Shown here: one piece after another, positions 7,227 to 10,976 of the stretch
Layout of the letters: each line of letters opens with the position of its first letter
Numbering within the stretch: position 1 is the first letter of the stretch
The notes under the pieces: generated by a model
What the model was told of the DNA's origin: nothing
What the model saw: the letters and a program-made list of their open reading frames with translations, nothing else
Databases searched by the model: none
Source: Acanthamoeba lenticulata
Lineage: Eukaryota > Discosea > Longamoebia > Acanthamoebidae
Length of the DNA: 10,976 nt
Reading direction: 5' to 3'
Assembly (NCBI GenBank): GCA_002179805.1
Contig: NAVB01000973.1
Location: forward strand, 1-10,976
Translations under genes and position numbers: made by a program

Positions 7227-9907
7227 TCAGCTGGCGGTGACCACGGGCAGAGGCCAGGCGTTGGATGTCGTGGCTGCTGCAGTAGACTGAAGAGTTCCCT
7301 GCGCCTGGTCACGGCGCTGAGCCAGCATGCGCGAGGCCAGTGGCGACAGCTGGGAAAATAGAGGCAGGGCGGCGGCGTCACCCAGCCGGATCCAAAGCAC
7401 TGCAGCGACGTCGGTTGCCGTCTTGCGGACTTGAACGCAAGCATCCTCCATGCCCTGTTGGAAAGGAACAGACAAAGGTCAGGCAATCAAGTGCTGCTGT
7501 TTTGCGGGGCCCGGGCAAGCGAGAGTCAACGTACCGCGAGCACCGTGAAGATCAAGGTTTGGAGACTGCTGTCAAGAATCAACGTCGCGCAGGAAGGCAT
7601 CAGGAGCAACATTTGATGCACCACCAAAAAGACGTAGGGACGATCCTCATCCACCGCCAACAGCGCGACCGCTGCCTGAGACAAGCAAGGCAAGATGCTT
7701 GGCTCGCGCAGCAGAGGCGCCAAGACATCCAGTGCCCTTCTGGCAGCCTGAGCATGCCGAGACGGTGTGAGCGAAGCAGGCCAACCGTATTAGAACACTG
7801 AAACGGGGTCGCACCAGCAGGCGCCCATGGCGGGAAGCGATGACAACACAAGCCAAAGCGCGTTCGACACACTCTACCATACAGCCTGTTTCAAGACTGG
7901 TCCGTGCTTGCTGTATGGCAACGTCAACAGGCGATCCGGTCGGCAATTGTGCGAAAGTGTCGATCATGGCCGCGACGACCGGCTTGACGATCCCGAGTTG
8001 CGTTTCTGTAGCGTTACTACCGGCGGAAGCGTGAGCAACCACCAAGTTCGTTTCGCTCTCCTGGAGCGGTTCATCTTCCACGTGCATGTGGTCGCTCACT
8101 TGTTGGTTGTGAAATTGGTCGGTGGCTTGTTCCTGGGAAGCGATGCTGGGGGGGAGAGGGGGAGCGGGATCGACGAAGAAAGTATCCTGCGACGGCAGCA
8201 CGGCCAAGTTGCATGCTGATGGGAGCGACGTACGAAGCAAAATACGAGAGGGGGGGGGGAATGATCAGGGAGAAGCTGGAGGGGGAAGGAATAGCAGGAT
8301 GAACATCAAGCGAGCGAATGGCAAGTACCGAGAAGCTCTTGTTCGACGACAGCGGCTTGCTTCATCCGGACTGGAAGAAGCATCGAGATCGGAGCAGTCA
8401 GGTGGCCCGCTTCTGCTTCCTCCCAATCACCGCCAAGAGGGGCTACACGCCGAGCCGGAGGAGTGGACAGCCCACTAGGCTGTTTGCTGCCGGTCCAAAC
8501 ATGGCGGGAAACGGGAGTAGCACCCAAAAGCTGGTGCTGCTGATGCTGGTAGTAATTCTGCTGGTGGACGCTCTTGGCCTCGACGCTGGAGGTTTCTGTC
8601 CGGTGAGGGGGAATACGAGCGAGGCGCACACGCTTCGCCTTGGAGGAGCTGGTAGTAGCCGGAGTATCGGAAGCGCTCTCGCTTGAATCGGACATCCCTA
8701 CCACAAGGGGCTTTGTGTGTGGCACCAGGCTGTGCGGCAAAGGCGTAGTCGGCGTGGTGGTCAGGATCCGCTCGGCACCAGCGAGCAGAATCGTGTCCTC
8801 GCGATCCACTGGGATGCGAATGGCTGGTGCGGTGATCAGTTCCTTGGCTTCCGGCACGGGTACGCGGACGGGCAGGCGGTGTTCCACGACTGGATGGCTG
8901 CTTGCCAAAGGCCCATCCCCCGTTGCAAGGTTAATCCGTTGTGCTTGCTGGATGCGCGTCTTCAACGCTTCCGGTTCACGCTTGACCGCGGTGGCCGCTG
9001 TTCGCCGCTTGGGTACTGGCACAGATTCGTGAGATGGCTTCTTGGCCTGGGCATCGCGGGCGAACGCGCGCAGAATCGACGAGTCAAGGGTCTCCTTGAG
9101 CACTGCAGCACGCTCTTCCCAGTGCTCAGCGAACTGAAGAAAGCAGGACCTCGCTAGTGCACGAGTTTCGGGCGACGCATCACTCATGCCTATATATATA
9201 TATATGTTGTTGCCATGCCCTCCCCCACACACGTTAGAGCCAAATCCGTACTCGCCCCGTCAGCGCAAGCTGCTACAGCGAGGGAGAGGAAACGGGGCAC
9301 GAACCAGCAATGATGGCAGAGGCAACTGATTCTCTAACCCGTTCCAATGACTCCGTAGAGGCACGCTTGAGCAGGTTGGACATATACTCCATACAGCGAG
9401 CGCGCTCTTTGAGGCTTTTGGCACTGGTAGCCAGCGTAAGCACAGTTTCCACACCCGCCAGGGGCGAGATGTGCTCCATAACCTTGAGAAGACATTCGTG
9501 AGCAGATTGGGACATTACGAGCGTTTTGACGGCGGTGAGCCGCATCAGTAGAGGAAAGAAGAATCCCGCCAGTTGATCGAAGTCTTCACCAAGAGTGCGG
9601 GCAAGAAGGCTGATGGTGGCGCATATTTCCTTGATCACTTGAGAGCGCAAATCGCCCAGCTGCGAAAGCGGTATGCATGTAAATCACTTGTGAATGAAAT
9701 AGGAAAGAATAATGAGGGTACCTGCGCCGCCAAGGACTGCTTGATTTTCTCTAAACAACTCACAAAATTGTCGTGTTTAACTGCGGAAGGAGCGAGTTCT
9801 TGGAGTCTGACTAAGGCTTTCGTTCTCACATCCCAGTCAACTTCCTCGCCCCTGCTAAGGATGTCGCCAATTTCTGCAACCTCGGTCGATACCGCTGCCG
9901 CATTCAT
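7227..9907 (-). CDS. Short CLASP-family microtubule plus-end regulator (about 747 aa)
   Basis: Exons 9907-9722, 9659-9305, 9189-8329, 8215-7815, 7747-7535 and 7454-7227 join in matching phase. Residues 1 to about 235 form a single TOG-like HEAT-repeat domain of the CLASP_N type. The join between exons 2 and 3 gives AIIAGMSDASPETRALARS then FAEHWEERA, which closely follows the CLASP signature (IxxGLSDAdpEVRxxAR...Fpera). A Ser/Pro/basic linker (about 240-500), typical for microtubule-lattice contact, is followed by a second helical domain (about 500-720) including QVRKTATDVAAVLWIRLGDA and LSPLASRMLAQR, like the CLASP C-terminal domain. CLASPs stabilise microtubules, promote rescue, and act at kinetochores and plus ends. 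At 747 aa it is about half the length of human or plant CLASPs, with one TOG instead of two or three. It lies immediately upstream of the KNL1-like gene on the same strand and shares a 178-bp divergent promoter with the GFM2-like gene. Confidence 0.9.
9191..9205. repeat. (TA)n run forming the 3' end of a CLASP intron
   Basis: Fifteen bases of alternating TA lie directly against the acceptor ATATAG|GC of intron 9190-9304. It replaces the usual pyrimidine tract next to the AG. Confidence 0.9.
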
Positions 9908-10085
9908 GCCTAAATGTGAGGATGATAGGACTAGATTCTGCTAACGGAATGTGCGGCTGTGGCTCACCAAAAAACAACGCACACCCTTTGGCGCCTTTTT
10001 TTCCCGCCATATCCCATCGTCCGTTAGAAAGAGAAAAAGTCTTTTTTCTCTCCTGAAAAAAGGTGGTCGGCACGACAAAACGAAG
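9908..10085. promoter_or_regulatory. Divergent promoter between CLASP and GFM2-like genes with two E2F-type sites
   Basis: This 178-bp gap separates the two divergent start codons. TTTGGCGC (9987-9994) and TTTCCCGC (10000-10007) are both exact matches to TTTSSCGC, only 5 bp apart, and lie about 80 bp from each ATG. The first, with its following CC and T-run, repeats the arrangement found upstream of the KNL1-like gene. An A/T-only-core hairpin (CTTTTTTC/GAAAAAAG, 10041-10062) lies 24 nt before the GFM2-like ATG. Function is inferred from motif and position. Confidence 0.55.
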
Positions 10086-10857
10086 ATGCACAGAGCACGG
10101 GGGTTCGTGATAAGCCGTTGGAGAACGAGCCGGGCACTTTCTCTGCCTTATGCTCGAGCGGAGTGCGCATATTTTCAACGACGTATTGTCAGTCTTCCGT
10201 CCGCGTCGTGTCCGGTACAAACGTGTGTGTGTGCATGTACCGCAGGACACCAGCATGGCAACGCAGAGGCAACAATAGAGCGAGTACGGAACATCGGAGT
10301 GGTAGCGCATGTTGATGCCGGCAAAACCACCACTTGTGAGCGAATGCTCCACTACTCAGGCCTCACGCGCCGCATTGGAGGCACTCCCACCATCCCTGCT
10401 TTCAACCAACACGCGTGCGGGCTGGCACCAACATTACAGCTTTCATCGCTTCCCCCCTCCAATTTGCTTCTTTCCCTTGTGCACAACCCGTGCATGACGA
10501 GTAGATGTGGACTCGGGCAACACTGTGCTCGACTTTATGAAGTTGGAGCAGGAACGGGGCATCACCATCAAGGCGGCCGCAATCACGTTTCCATGGGAGG
10601 GGCACAAGATAAACCTTATTGACACTCCCGGTACCTCACTCCTTGCCACACACACACACCACTGGGCTATCCATGACCGCATGCAGGCCATGTGGACTTT
10701 ATGTTTGAGGTGGAGCGGAGTGTGCGTGTCTTGGATGGGGCTGTGGCCATCTTCGATGGTGTAGCGGGCGTGCAAGCGCAGACCGAAACTGTGTGGCAGC
10801 AAGCGCGCAAGTACGGAGTCCCCGTTGTGGCCTACATCAATAAGCTCGATCGAGAGG
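10086..10857 (+). CDS. GFM2: Mitochondrial EF-G-like GTPase, GFM2/MEF2 (ribosome-recycling) type, N-terminal part (partial, runs off right edge)
   Basis: Exons 10086-10380, 10505-10630 and 10687-10857 (197 aa visible) give the GTPase domain: G1 [10 protein letters not shown] at residues 74-83, RGITI about 117-120, G3 DTPGHVD about 138-144, G4 NKLD 191-194. The segments [23 protein letters not shown] and [12 protein letters not shown] follow the GFM2/MEF2 subfamily rather than GFM1 (which has TYTMW-type and TVNRQ-type sequence). In that subfamily the protein acts with the recycling factor to split mitochondrial ribosomes. The start is the only in-frame ATG ahead of G1. The first 40 residues are rich in Arg, Ser and Ala and nearly free of acidic residues, as in a mitochondrial presequence. 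All three introns are phase 1. The first (10381-10504) needs a GC donor. The third begins at 10858 and is still open at the window edge, ending in a CT tract. Confidence 0.9.
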
Positions 10858-10976
10858 GTACTTGCGAGTACGTCTCCCCGCCAGCGTATGCACTACTCAA
10901 CCCCTCTTTACGTGATGCCTGAGCGCCTTGTTCGCCAACTCATTTGCGTCTCTTTCTCCTTCCTCTCTCTCTCTTT
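10858..10976 (+). other. Start of GFM2-like intron 3 (runs off window)
   Basis: The donor GAGG|GTACTT follows the G4 NKLDREG block in phase 1. The remaining 119 bases become CT-rich at the window edge, consistent with an approaching acceptor. No coding match is seen here. Confidence 0.75.

Noticed and set aside
8506..8513. Additional TTTSSCGC match (reverse strand)
   Set aside because: It lies in coding sequence of CLASP exon 3, far from any start, and about one chance match is expected in this window.
9191..9205. TATA run as a promoter element
   Set aside because: It abuts a splice acceptor inside CLASP; joining there restores the conserved TOG sequence, so it is intronic.
9951..10085. Upstream extension of the GFM2-like frame
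   Set aside because: It begins with GTG rather than ATG and covers the E2F-like sites and a T-rich hairpin. The ATG at 10086 gives a good mitochondrial presequence.
10086..10857. Assignment as GFM1 or a chloroplast/bacterial EF-G
   Set aside because: The GDVDx[15 protein letters not shown] and QTETVW segments fit GFM2/MEF2 better. Presence of introns rules out a bacterial gene.

Overview
This window is nuclear DNA from a intron-rich eukaryote, not bacterial DNA. Conserved protein blocks are broken by short GT-AG introns (roughly 55 to 370 bp), intergenic gaps are 115 to 290 bp, and the introns are full of CT-rich simple repeats on the sense strand. Compact genes, moderate-to-high GC and the mix of families suggest a unicellular alga or other protist, perhaps a stramenopile such as a eustigmatophyte. 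That lineage is a guess; the sequence alone does not fix it.

Five genes can be reconstructed. Minus strand, right to left: a short CLASP-type microtubule regulator (9907 to 7227, 6 exons, about 747 aa); a KNL1/Spc105/Spc7-type kinetochore scaffold (6937 to 4100, about 7 exons, about 727 aa); a protein with five RanBP2-type zinc fingers (3978 to 2678, 4 exons, 326 aa); and the N-terminal part of an L-fucokinase / fucose-1-phosphate guanylyltransferase-family protein (2562 to the left edge, 8 exons seen). Plus strand, divergent from CLASP: the start of a mitochondrial EF-G-like GTPase of the GFM2/MEF2 (ribosome-recycling) type (10086 to the right edge, 3 exons seen). Exon joins were worked out by hand from splice signals, matching codon phase and protein family conservation. 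Every join is phase-consistent except the last KNL1 intron, which stays ambiguous.

The most interesting locus is KNL1. It begins with a SILK motif and an RVSF motif (the PP1 docking pair), both preceded by basic residues as in Aurora-type sites. Six MELT-like repeats follow, mostly in the form MDLT, then a short coiled coil and a C-terminal RWD-like region. The layout matches the outer-kinetochore platform that recruits Bub proteins and PP1 in animals and fungi.

Its upstream neighbour encodes CLASP, which acts at microtubule plus ends and kinetochores. The promoter regions of both carry exact E2F-type sites (TTTGGCGC; TTTCCCGC). This suggests co-regulated cell-division genes. The zinc-finger, fucose-salvage and mitochondrial translation genes look like unrelated neighbours. 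No tRNA, rRNA, CRISPR, transposon or prokaryotic signal was seen.
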